Source of the DNA: Clostridiaceae bacterium
GTDB lineage: Bacteria; Bacillota; Clostridia; UBA1212; DUPL01
NCBI GenBank assembly: GCA_012522035.1
Contig: JAAYLF010000046.1
Coordinates: 1 to 5,177 of the forward strand
Length of the DNA: 5,177 nucleotides
Direction: 5' to 3'
In this document: positions 1 through 5,177 of the stretch, in pieces
Layout: each line of letters opens with the position of its first letter
How positions within the stretch are numbered: position 1 is the stretch's first letter
Notes under the pieces: model-generated
Told to the model about the DNA's origin: nothing
Databases searched by the model: none
Seen by the model: the letters and a program-made list of their open reading frames with translations, nothing else
Made by a program: the position numbers and the translations under genes

Positions 1-398
1 ATCCTGAAAAAACTCCAATGCCTGAATTGTCCGTTGAGGATTTTATTGAAGAATTGGTTGTTGTAGAAAGAGAGTATGAGAAGATATTTGGAAAAGGTCA
101 GCGTATGTTCTACTATCGTCCGCCTGGGGGTGTGTTTAGTATAAGGGATCTTAACATTGCTTCCCAAATGCATTACGAGACGGTTTTCTGGGACCTTGCC
201 CATAAAGACTATGGTGATCCTGTCGGTGTGGAAGAAGTAATCAACAGAGTTATTGGACCAATACAGGAAGGCAAATTTGTAGGCAACGGAGCGGTGATAC
301 TTCTTCATTCCACCTTTGAAGACAATGCAAATGCTCTTGCAACTATTATTGATACTTTGAGAGAAATGGGATATGAATTTAGGAGGATAGACGAGTGA
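1..398 (+). CDS. pdaA: PdaA-like polysaccharide deacetylase (CE4 family), C-terminal part; 5' end outside window
   Basis: This is the C-terminal part of a carbohydrate esterase family 4 deacetylase, open from the first base; the first complete codon is at position 3. Visible motifs are RPPGG (codons 117-131), matching CE4 motif 3 and followed by VFS, then VFWDLAHKD (motif 4 region), then ILLHS with its histidine codon at 306-308 (motif 5). The pattern RPP-G-VFS, VFW-LA-D, LLHS, DNA-AL, GYEF is what I know from PdaA, which deacetylates N-acetylmuramic acid on the way to muramic-delta-lactam in spore cortex. The split codon at bases 1-2 ends in AT and precedes Pro, so it could be the histidine of the motif 2 His-Pro, but this cannot be confirmed here. 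The internal ATG at 18 is not a credible start because it would remove the catalytic half. The last codons contain the ribosome binding site of the next gene. A general CE4 enzyme such as YlxY is the alternative; the symbol is tentative. Confidence 0.85.
   Translation, partial: PEKTPMPELSVEDFIEELVVVEREYEKIFGKGQRMFYYRPPGGVFSIRDLNIASQMHYETVFWDLAHKDYGDPVGVEEVINRVIGPIQEGKFVGNGAVILLHSTFEDNANALATIIDTLREMGYEFRRIDE
381..386 (+). promoter_or_regulatory. Strong Shine-Dalgarno AGGAGG for the gene starting at 395
   Basis: A perfect AGGAGG lies inside the last codons of the deacetylase gene, eight bases before a GTG codon. The GTG shares bases with the deacetylase stop codon (GTGA). This fixes the GTG at 395 as the start and suggests translational coupling between the two genes. 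Confidence 0.85.
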
Positions 399-1090
399 GA
401 ATAAAAAGAAGCTTTGTTATTAAAGTTTCGATAGTGTTTCTTGTCATACTGATGGGATATTATGTGGTTGACTACTTTCGGGAGAGTGTGGAGAAAATGG
501 TAGCTCCGGAAGAACACTTTCCCAAGCTTCACAATGCTGAAAGATACTTTTTCAGGGTTGGTTATCCGGAAGACTGGGCTGCAGAAGCTGGCCCCAACAA
601 CTTTTTCCTGGACAAGGATACAGGGCTTGTGCTCAATCTCTATCCATTGATAAAGTCTCCAGATGCTACTCCCATTCCTCAGGAAACAGAGCAGGAGGAT
701 GTGCAAGAGCCATTGGTCAGAGACGAAACAGCAAGCATCTCGTTCTATTACAGACCTATAGAAGAAGATGAAGAAATGGACTTGCAAACGGCCATGGAAA
801 AAGCCTTGGAAGAACTGATGGCTTCTGGGAAAAACATAACTGAGGATAATATTAGTGCGGTTATGGATTACGAATCAGAAAAAACAGTTTTCAAGAAGGT
901 GTCTTACACATACATGAAGAACCTTTTCCCTGTAAAGGGAGATATGTATGTGGCAGTCAGAAAAATGTGTTATTATATAATCATATATGAAGCGGAACAT
1001 GATGTTCTGGCAGGCAGTTCATATAACAAGTACAAGGATGTTGCCAGTGAGATAATTGATGATTTCATGTTTTCCGTATTTGACTATTAA
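395..1090 (+). CDS. Membrane-anchored extracytoplasmic protein of unknown function
   Basis: A 231-residue protein I do not recognise as a named family. It begins with a basic tail (RIKR), then one hydrophobic segment at about residues 8-25 with no lipobox or clear signal peptidase site, so it is probably an N-terminally anchored protein with its body outside the membrane. The body has FRVGYPEDW (53-61), an acidic, proline-containing stretch (about 97-128) and a C-terminal part with YYIIIYEA (193-200) followed by a helix ending in DDFMFSVF. The layout, with an early Y-P-x-x-W and late Y-x-I-x-Y strand followed by a helix ending in Ser/Phe, recalls small PsbP/Mog1-like domains of secreted proteins; that is inference only. 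GTG is chosen as start because of the perfect AGGAGG upstream. Its 4-base overlap with the deacetylase gene and close spacing to a lipoprotein gene suggest a shared role in cell or spore envelope. Confidence 0.85.
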   Translation: MRIKRSFVIKVSIVFLVILMGYYVVDYFRESVEKMVAPEEHFPKLHNAERYFFRVGYPEDWAAEAGPNNFFLDKDTGLVLNLYPLIKSPDATPIPQETEQEDVQEPLVRDETASISFYYRPIEEDEEMDLQTAMEKALEELMASGKNITEDNISAVMDYESEKTVFKKVSYTYMKNLFPVKGDMYVAVRKMCYYIIIYEAEHDVLAGSSYNKYKDVASEIIDDFMFSVFDY

Positions 1091-1095
1091 AGAGG
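1091..1095 (+). promoter_or_regulatory. Shine-Dalgarno for the PrsA-like lipoprotein
   Basis: AGAGG directly follows the upstream stop codon and lies six bases before the ATG at 1102. The spacing supports that ATG, which also places the signal peptide right at the N-terminus. Confidence 0.65.
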
Positions 1096-1101
1096 TATTC
1101 T

Positions 1102-2091
1102 ATGAAAAGGCTTTGTTTGGCTGTTGCATTCTTTCTGGTCGCTGCCATGGCGGCAGGATGCACAAAAGGCGAAAATGGACAGAAAAAGCTAAACGTATGG
1201 CAGATTGAAGGATTGGCATACGACGGCAATGTTGTTGCTGAAAATGAGGATTTTAGGATATATGATTTTGTCTTCATGCACTTTTGTACAGATGCCGACC
1301 ACAAGGAAGATGCCCTTAACAAAGCTCATTTGTTTTCTGTTATCTATGAGATTGCCCGTTTGAATAATCCTCTTTCCGAGGAAGAAAAAGAAGAAATATT
1401 GAGAATTAGCGAAGAGCTTGCAAAAGACAATGCAGAACTGTATTTAAACAAGGGATTTGAAAACGTTTTGCAGTACAAACTCTTCACTCTCATGGAAAAC
1501 ACAATCAACAAGTATAAAAGCAGTGTGTTTGATAAGTATGATATTAATGACGATGAACTATTGGATTATTACAAGCAGAATATAAAGAAGTATAGGAGTG
1601 TTGAACTACAGGTTCTGTTCTACTCTCTAAAAGATGAGAATGGAAACAAGCTTTCCCAGGAAGTGATTGATGAAAAGATTGAAAAAGCGGAATCTTATCT
1701 GGACAAGATACAGACATCAAGCGATATGGATGATTTGATCCTTGATGAATCAGAGGATCCTGGTGTCATTGAAACCGGAGGCAGAATGACCGTCTCTTTG
1801 GAAGGATACCAGAACAAGGATGATGAATTTTATGCGTTTTCATCCAATCCTGACTTGAAGACGGGGGACATGACTGTAATTGTTGATGAATATGGAATAT
1901 ATCTTGTTAGATGCGATGGTTTTGAAGATTATGAAAACAGCGAAGAGGTAAGGGATGCTGTTTACAACGACTATTGCACTTTGAAGTTCTTAAAGGAAAT
2001 GGAAGCTCATTTGGATGATGAAAAGTATCACCTTGAGGACATAAAAGAAGATATAATGGATAAGATAATTACGCAGTATCAATGGGATTAA
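1102..2091 (+). CDS. PrsA/parvulin-like lipoprotein, probably without isomerase activity
   Basis: A 329-residue lipoprotein. The signal peptide (basic KR, hydrophobic 5-19) ends in the lipobox AAGC with the lipidated cysteine at residue 20. A mostly helical, charged region (about 65-160) resembles the SurA/PrsA N-terminal chaperone domain and ends in D-D-E-L-L-D-Y-Y-K-Q. Residues about 165-275 follow the parvulin (PpiC) rotamase layout: a first strand VELQVLFYSL, a helix with AESYLDKIQ, a SEDP turn, GG at 226-227, a segment like 'F-A-F-...-LKTGDMT', then a last strand EYGIYLVRC. The histidines usual in the first strand (A-S-H-I-L) and last strand (G-W-H-I-I) appear replaced by Val and Tyr by eye alignment, so it may be a binding or chaperone module rather than an active prolyl isomerase. 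Location should be the outer face of a membrane. Its place just before a secreted L,D-transpeptidase suggests that enzyme as a possible client. A divergent SurA-type lipoprotein of other role is possible. Confidence 0.8.
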   Translation: MKRLCLAVAFFLVAAMAAGCTKGENGQKKLNVWQIEGLAYDGNVVAENEDFRIYDFVFMHFCTDADHKEDALNKAHLFSVIYEIARLNNPLSEEEKEEILRISEELAKDNAELYLNKGFENVLQYKLFTLMENTINKYKSSVFDKYDINDDELLDYYKQNIKKYRSVELQVLFYSLKDENGNKLSQEVIDEKIEKAESYLDKIQTSSDMDDLILDESEDPGVIETGGRMTVSLEGYQNKDDEFYAFSSNPDLKTGDMTVIVDEYGIYLVRCDGFEDYENSEEVRDAVYNDYCTLKFLKEMEAHLDDEKYHLEDIKEDIMDKIITQYQWD

Positions 2092-2092
2092 A

Positions 2093-2097
2093 GGGAG
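2093..2097 (+). promoter_or_regulatory. Shine-Dalgarno for the L,D-transpeptidase
   Basis: GGGAG sits just after the upstream stop codon, six bases before the ATG at 2104. This selects 2104 over the overlapping out-of-frame ATG at 2082. Confidence 0.65.
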
Positions 2098-2103
2098 ATT
2101 ATT

Positions 2104-2931
2104 ATGAAGATATTATGTGCATCCATTATTCTTGCTGGTATTTTATTGGCCGGCTGTGTCAACAACGGTGTAAAACTGACACCATCACCACAAACTACAC
2201 CAAGAAGCACCATGCAAGCTACAGATACACCCAAGGTGACAGAATATATTACCCAATCTCCGTCACCTACACCTACGCCTGAGCCTGTGACTAATGTTTA
2301 CCAGGCGGCAAACAGACTTGTCGTGTCGGAAAAAGTATCTCATGTATTCATTGTTATACAAAGAGGGAATGGTCCTGAATGTGATTTTTATGCTTTTAAA
2401 AAGCAGGGCAATGAGTTTGTTGAAGTGTTTAATACGGTCGGTCTTGTAGGAAAGAATGGTATTGCAGCAAAAGAGGAAAAACATGAAGGCGACTACAGAA
2501 CTCCTGCAGGAATATACATATTTGGAAGGTGTTTTGGAATAAAGGATGACAATGGCATAGCTCCACTTGGCTATACTGTTGTAGGCGAAGATGATTATTG
2601 GGATTCAAATCCTGAGTCCGATACATATAATCAATGGATTATGAAGAAAGATTTGCCTGCTAATTTTGACAAAACGAAATATGAGCATTTAATCAGCAAG
2701 AAGGGAACGTACAACTATGTAGCATCGATAAACTACAATGTGGATCCCATAATTAAGGGAAAAGGTTCTGCAATTTTTCTTCACTGCATTAGGGAAGGGT
2801 CCATGCAGTATACAGGTGGTTGCATAGCAATTCCTGAAGACAGGATGCTTGATGCCCTTTCAATGATATATAGCGACACATATATTGTAATTGCAAGTTC
2901 CTTTGATGATTTGCTTGCACATGTTCGATAA
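2104..2931 (+). CDS. Lipoprotein L,D-transpeptidase (YkuD superfamily, COG3786-like)
   Basis: A 275-residue lipoprotein. The signal peptide ends in LAGC with the lipidated cysteine at residue 18. A Thr/Ser/Pro-rich linker (about 25-62, ending SPTPTPEP) would hold the enzyme away from the membrane. The catalytic domain runs from about 75 to the end: EGDYRTPAGIYIFGRCFG (128-145) matches the 'GD-x-K/R-TPAG' signature of the YkuD superfamily, and FLHC with His227 followed by TGGCIAIPED (237-246) with Cys240 gives the catalytic His-Cys pair. The 'GKGSAIFLH ... GGCIA-PE' form is typical of the subgroup I know as COG3786, in which alanine stands where classical enzymes have the SHGCVR arginine. Such enzymes form 3-3 cross-links in peptidoglycan or attach or cut at the peptide stem; the exact reaction cannot be read here. 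It is the last gene of its operon, with the terminator starting on its stop codon. It shares the operon with a muramic acid deacetylase homologue, consistent with work on cortex or cell wall peptidoglycan. Confidence 0.9.
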   Translation: MKILCASIILAGILLAGCVNNGVKLTPSPQTTPRSTMQATDTPKVTEYITQSPSPTPTPEPVTNVYQAANRLVVSEKVSHVFIVIQRGNGPECDFYAFKKQGNEFVEVFNTVGLVGKNGIAAKEEKHEGDYRTPAGIYIFGRCFGIKDDNGIAPLGYTVVGEDDYWDSNPESDTYNQWIMKKDLPANFDKTKYEHLISKKGTYNYVASINYNVDPIIKGKGSAIFLHCIREGSMQYTGGCIAIPEDRMLDALSMIYSDTYIVIASSFDDLLAHVR

Positions 2932-2959
2932 TTCAGGCTCTGCCTGAATTTTTTCTTTT
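2930..2959 (+). terminator. Intrinsic terminator after the L,D-transpeptidase gene
   Basis: A perfect 9-bp stem pairs 2930-2938 (AATTCAGGC) with 2942-2950 (GCCTGAATT) around a 3-base TCT loop. It is followed by a T-rich tract to 2959 broken by a single C. The stem begins in the stop codon itself, so the operon ends with no spare sequence. It separates the envelope operon from dpaAB. Confidence 0.93.
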
Positions 2960-2963
2960 ATAC

Positions 2964-2991
2964 ACCCTATACAATACTCCCACATATTATA
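2964..2991 (+). promoter_or_regulatory. Candidate sigma-K promoter for dpaAB
   Basis: CATATTATA at 2983-2991 fits the sigma-K -10 pattern CATAnnnTA exactly, and an AC at 2964-2965 lies 17 bases upstream where the short sigma-K -35 (AC) is expected. TATTAT inside it also resembles a sigma-A -10, but the matching -35 position (ACACCC) is poor. Transcription from here would begin near 2997-3000, giving a leader of about 20 bases before the ATG at 3021. In B. subtilis spoVF is a mother-cell sigma-K operon, which agrees. The motif is short, so this is a candidate only. Confidence 0.6.
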
Positions 2992-3020
2992 TATCGGAAA
3001 AAGATTTGAAGAGTGATACG

Positions 3021-3902
3021 ATGAAGAATATGAAGTTTACATTGATAGGCGGAGATCTGCGCAATGTAAAGCTGGCTGCACTACTTGAGGAACGAGGGAA
3101 CGAAGTATACACTTTTGGGTTGGAAGGCGGAGCAGGAGGAAAGTTTTTCTACAGATGCAACAGTATGACTGAAGCATTCGCAAGAGGAGACATAATAATT
3201 GGACCGATACCTTTTTCACAGGATGGGATTAAGTTGAATGCACCTTTGCATCAGGCGGATGTGGAGCTTCAGGATATACTGGACAACATACCAAAAGGCA
3301 GGTTGTTGATTGCTGGAAAAGTACCTGCGGATTTTGCAAGAAAACTTGCGGATAAGAATGTGAAGGTAATTGATATTATGGATAGGGATGACATGGCAAT
3401 CCTTAACAGCATTCCCACAGCTGAAGGAGCTGTGCAAATTGCAATGGAGGAACTGCCTGTTACAATACATAACTGCAAGGTAATGGTATTGGGACTTGGA
3501 AAAGTTGGATTGACGCTGGCTGTTTTGTTGAAGAATATTGGCGCAAAAGTACTGGTGGTGGTAAGAAACAGCAGGGATATTTCAAGAGCTGCTGCTTTTG
3601 GTCTTGAGTGTGCAACGTATGAAGAGCTGCCCTTGATCATTGGTGAGTATAAACTGCTGTACAACACCGTTCCTGCAATGGTGCTTGACAAGAATGTTTT
3701 GCAGTTTGTGGCAAAGGATGCATTGATAATTGATTTGGCATCCAAGCCTGGTGGGGTTGATTTTGAATATGCTCAGTACAAAGGCATCAAGACAATCCAT
3801 GCATTGTCCTTGCCTGGAAAGGTTGCACCAGTTACTACTGCCATGTACATGGAGACGGTGATATATAACATAATAAAAGAAGAATACAAGGGAGGCATAT
3901 AA
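3021..3902 (+). CDS. dpaA: Dipicolinate synthase subunit A
   Basis: A 293-residue protein matching SpoVFA/DpaA, about the length of the B. subtilis protein (near 297). With DpaB it oxidises the product of dihydrodipicolinate synthase to dipicolinic acid, made in the mother cell and moved into the spore core with calcium. Visible features: an N-terminal LIGGD (8-12), GPIPFSQDG (61-69), NSIPTAEGA (129-137), a Rossmann nucleotide-binding loop VLGLGKVG (156-163) with following VVVRN (179-183), and LPGKVAPVTTA (264-274), all characteristic of this family. I chose ATG 3021 over TTG 3006 and ATG 3030: AAGAG at 3009-3013 is seven bases from ATG 3021, it fits the length of homologues, and a promoter at 2983-2991 would leave TTG 3006 almost no leader. 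dpaB starts on the last base of the stop codon, so the two are co-translated. Intact, no sign of damage. Confidence 0.95.
   Translation: MKNMKFTLIGGDLRNVKLAALLEERGNEVYTFGLEGGAGGKFFYRCNSMTEAFARGDIIIGPIPFSQDGIKLNAPLHQADVELQDILDNIPKGRLLIAGKVPADFARKLADKNVKVIDIMDRDDMAILNSIPTAEGAVQIAMEELPVTIHNCKVMVLGLGKVGLTLAVLLKNIGAKVLVVVRNSRDISRAAAFGLECATYEELPLIIGEYKLLYNTVPAMVLDKNVLQFVAKDALIIDLASKPGGVDFEYAQYKGIKTIHALSLPGKVAPVTTAMYMETVIYNIIKEEYKGGI
3888..3895 (+). promoter_or_regulatory. Shine-Dalgarno AAGGGAGG for dpaB within the end of dpaA
   Basis: A strong, near-consensus site inside the last codons of dpaA, six bases before the ATG at 3902. With the TAATG stop-start overlap it indicates coupled translation, as expected for subunits of one enzyme. 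Confidence 0.85.
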
Positions 3903-4477
3903 TGATACGGATAGGGTACGCACTGACAGGATCATTCTGCACCATACGTGAATCATTGGAAGTAATGAAGGAACTTGTTGACAAGGGATACGACGTACAT
4001 CCAATCGTATCATACAACGTGGCTTCATTCTCTACACGTTTTATCGATTCTGACGAAACTATCAGACTACTTGTTGAAATAACGGGAAAGGAACCAATCA
4101 GCACCATTCAAGGAGCGGAACCTATAGGACCTAAAGGACTTTTTGATGTGGTTGTAGTTGCACCTTGTACCGGAAACACCATGGCAAAGCTGGCAAATGC
4201 AATAACCGATACACCGGTACTTATGGCCTGCAAGTCGCAGCTCAGGAACCAAAGACCTGTTGTGCTTGCACTGGCTACCAATGATGCATTGTCTGCAAAT
4301 GCAAAGAATTTCGGTGTTTTGCTAAATACAAGAAATGTATATTTTGTCCCTGTAAGACAGGACAATTACGAAGGAAAGCCAAGGTCAATGATGGCAGATT
4401 TCTCACTCATTGAAAGTACCATTTTGAAAGCATTGGAAGGAGAGCAGCTCCAGCCGATTATAATGTGTGCGGAATAG
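3902..4477 (+). CDS. dpaB: Dipicolinate synthase subunit B (flavoprotein family)
   Basis: A 191-residue protein matching SpoVFB/DpaB, slightly shorter than the roughly 200-residue B. subtilis protein. It belongs to the FMN-binding flavoprotein superfamily (Dfp/CoaC, UbiX type). Visible features: the N-terminal strand and loop YALTGSFCT (6-14), which in this fold contacts the FMN phosphate; SYNVASFSTRF (37-47); VVVAPCTGNTMAKLANAI (84-101), the conserved flavin-binding segment; and FVPVRQDNYEGKPRSMMAD (148-166), a C-terminal signature of this subunit. It is the second half of dipicolinate synthase and acts in the mother cell cytoplasm during late sporulation. It shares one base with the dpaA stop codon. 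No convincing hairpin terminator follows, so transcription may run on into the translocase gene during sporulation. Confidence 0.95.
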   Translation: MIRIGYALTGSFCTIRESLEVMKELVDKGYDVHPIVSYNVASFSTRFIDSDETIRLLVEITGKEPISTIQGAEPIGPKGLFDVVVVAPCTGNTMAKLANAITDTPVLMACKSQLRNQRPVVLALATNDALSANAKNFGVLLNTRNVYFVPVRQDNYEGKPRSMMADFSLIESTILKALEGEQLQPIIMCAE

Positions 4478-4484
4478 CTGAATA

Positions 4485-4513
4485 TTGCAAATTGTTGGCA
4501 TAAATGATAAAAT
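4485..4513 (+). promoter_or_regulatory. Candidate sigma-A promoter for the FtsK/SpoIIIE gene
   Basis: TTGCAA at 4485-4490 and TAAAAT at 4508-4513 are separated by 17 bases, and the -10 is preceded by TG at 4505-4506, an extended -10 arrangement. The -10 matches five of six consensus bases and the -35 four of six. Transcription would start near 4520, about 25 bases before the TTG start codon. This would give the translocase gene vegetative expression separate from the sporulation operon upstream. Confidence 0.6.
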
Positions 4514-4531
4514 GGTAATTGAATAATAATT

Positions 4532-4536
4532 GGGAG
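4532..4536 (+). promoter_or_regulatory. Shine-Dalgarno selecting a TTG start
   Basis: GGGAG lies eight bases before TTG 4545. An in-frame GTG at 4536 and TTG at 4530 overlap this site and have no ribosome binding site of their own, and an in-frame TAA at 4527-4529 closes the frame, so TTG 4545 is the best start. Confidence 0.7.
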
Positions 4537-4544
4537 TGAGATTT

Positions 4545-5177
4545 TTGGCCAACTCATCATCACAAAAGAAAAAGTCGCAAAATGGCAAAACAGCAAGAGT
4601 CAAGAGCAACAAGACGGAACATCGTGAGATTGTGTCAATTGTTCTATTTGCCACAGGCTTATTGATGTTCCTTTCGTTTATAGACAAGGTCGGAATTGTT
4701 GGCGTTCTCATCAGAGGTTTCATGTTCGGTTTTTTTGGACAAGTTGCTTCTTTTCTAATTCTTGGCCTTATATGGTATTTGGCATGGTGCATATTAAGGG
4801 GTACTGAAAGACAGGTCTTTACTTTCAAGAAGACTTTTCTGTTTGCTCTTTTAATCATCATGATATCTGCATTGATACATACTATTTCTTTCGATGCCTC
4901 CCATGAAGATTTCTTTGAAACAGTAAGGCAGCTTATTGCATCGTACAAGCAAAAGCCTTCCGGTGGCCTGTTCGGAGGAGGACTGAGCCTTGTTTTGCAG
5001 AAGTATATGGAGAAGGCCGGTGCCTTGGTTGTATTGATACCATTGACAATAATTATTACAATGGTCCTTTTTTCATTGTCCATAATGAATTTTATAAATA
5101 AAATTTCATTTATAGGAAGCAAGGTGGGAAAGACCGGCAGGAAAATATATGAGAGGTTGAGAAACAACAAGCAGCAG
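4545..5177 (+). CDS. ftsK: FtsK/SpoIIIE DNA translocase, N-terminal membrane domain; 3' end outside window
   Basis: An open frame of 211 codons runs from a TTG start to the last base of the window. The protein starts with a lysine-rich cytoplasmic tail (to about 27), then four hydrophobic segments at about 29-48, 58-85, 96-116 and 158-184, with an outside loop carrying SGGLFGGGLSLVLQKYMEKAGA (139-160 region) between helices 3 and 4. That four-helix layout with the GG-x-x-GG loop is the N-terminal domain of FtsK/SpoIIIE proteins. The full protein would continue with a linker, a RecA-like motor and a gamma DNA-reading domain, none of them in this window. The family pumps chromosomal DNA through the division or sporulation septum. 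Whether this copy is the division or sporulation form cannot be told from this part. The candidate sigma-A promoter and weak start codon suggest modest constitutive expression. Position just after dpaB is reminiscent of spoIIIE a few genes downstream of spoVF in B. subtilis. Confidence 0.88.
   Translation, partial: MANSSSQKKKSQNGKTARVKSNKTEHREIVSIVLFATGLLMFLSFIDKVGIVGVLIRGFMFGFFGQVASFLILGLIWYLAWCILRGTERQVFTFKKTFLFALLIIMISALIHTISFDASHEDFFETVRQLIASYKQKPSGGLFGGGLSLVLQKYMEKAGALVVLIPLTIIITMVLFSLSIMNFINKISFIGSKVGKTGRKIYERLRNNKQQ

Noticed and set aside
305..787. Minus-strand open frame of 160 codons
   Set aside because: It lies opposite the deacetylase end and the anchored protein gene, both of which have strong ribosome binding sites; its product is rich in Cys, His and Phe as expected of a shadow frame.
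2082..2282. Small + strand open frame of 66 codons overlapping the transpeptidase start
   Set aside because: It overlaps the lipoprotein signal peptide and linker in another frame, has no ribosome binding site of its own, and its product resembles nothing.
2220..2290. Short tandem repeat in the 'cctacacctacgcct' area
   Set aside because: It simply encodes the Thr/Pro-rich tether of the lipoprotein; there are too few and too imperfect units for a real DNA repeat.
3006..3020. Upstream TTG start for dpaA adding five residues
   Set aside because: There is no convincing ribosome binding site before it, and it would leave almost no leader after the candidate sigma-K promoter; ATG 3021 is better supported.
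3269..3745. Minus-strand open frame of 158 codons inside dpaA
   Set aside because: It is entirely antisense to a well-conserved gene and its Ser/Thr-rich, low-complexity product is typical of a reverse-frame artefact.
4478..4540. Possible terminator after dpaB
   Set aside because: I looked for an inverted repeat followed by a T tract; only AATT-type short pairings are present, too weak to count, and there is no T run in the right place.
4403..5170. Long minus-strand open frame (255 codons) opposite the FtsK/SpoIIIE gene
   Set aside because: The + strand encodes a clear four-helix FtsK domain with start signals. The antisense product has no recognisable domain and no gene-like context, and it also runs into the end of dpaB.

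Overview
This 5.2 kb window looks like the chromosome of an endospore-forming, low-GC Firmicute of the clostridial class. The sequence is AT-rich, AGA is frequent for arginine, ribosome binding sites are strong and AGGAGG-like, and both dipicolinate synthase subunits are present. I think of thermophilic cellulolytic clostridia (Acetivibrio/Hungateiclostridium type), but the genus is a guess. All convincing genes are on the + strand and there is no gene-free stretch longer than about 100 bases. I saw no tRNA or rRNA gene, CRISPR array, insertion sequence or integrase.

Region 1 (1-2959) is the 3' part of an operon of four tightly packed genes (4-base overlap, then gaps of 11 and 12 bases). They are the C-terminal half of a PdaA-like polysaccharide deacetylase, a membrane-anchored protein of unknown function, a PrsA/parvulin-like lipoprotein that seems to lack the usual catalytic histidines, and a lipoprotein L,D-transpeptidase of the YkuD superfamily. 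A textbook intrinsic terminator begins on the last gene's stop codon. All four products should act at or outside a membrane, and the two with clear enzyme motifs modify peptidoglycan.

Region 2 (2960-4477) is a two-gene operon, dpaA-dpaB, encoding the two subunits of dipicolinate synthase, which makes the calcium chelator that fills the spore core. The start of dpaB overlaps the dpaA stop codon by one base. The short gap upstream contains a sequence matching the mother-cell sigma-K -10 pattern CATAnnnTA.

Region 3 (4478-5177) has a candidate vegetative (sigma-A) promoter followed by the 5' part of an FtsK/SpoIIIE DNA translocase gene. It starts with TTG and runs off the window; only the four-helix membrane domain is present.

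Taken together, this reads as a spore-formation neighbourhood: cortex peptidoglycan modification, dipicolinate synthesis and chromosome translocation side by side. From memory, Bacillus subtilis has a related order (deacetylase ylxY upstream of spoVFA-spoVFB, with spoIIIE several genes downstream), so this appears to be a compacted and modified version of an old gene neighbourhood. The least understood parts are the membrane-anchored protein at 395-1090 and the apparently non-catalytic parvulin-like lipoprotein at 1102-2091.
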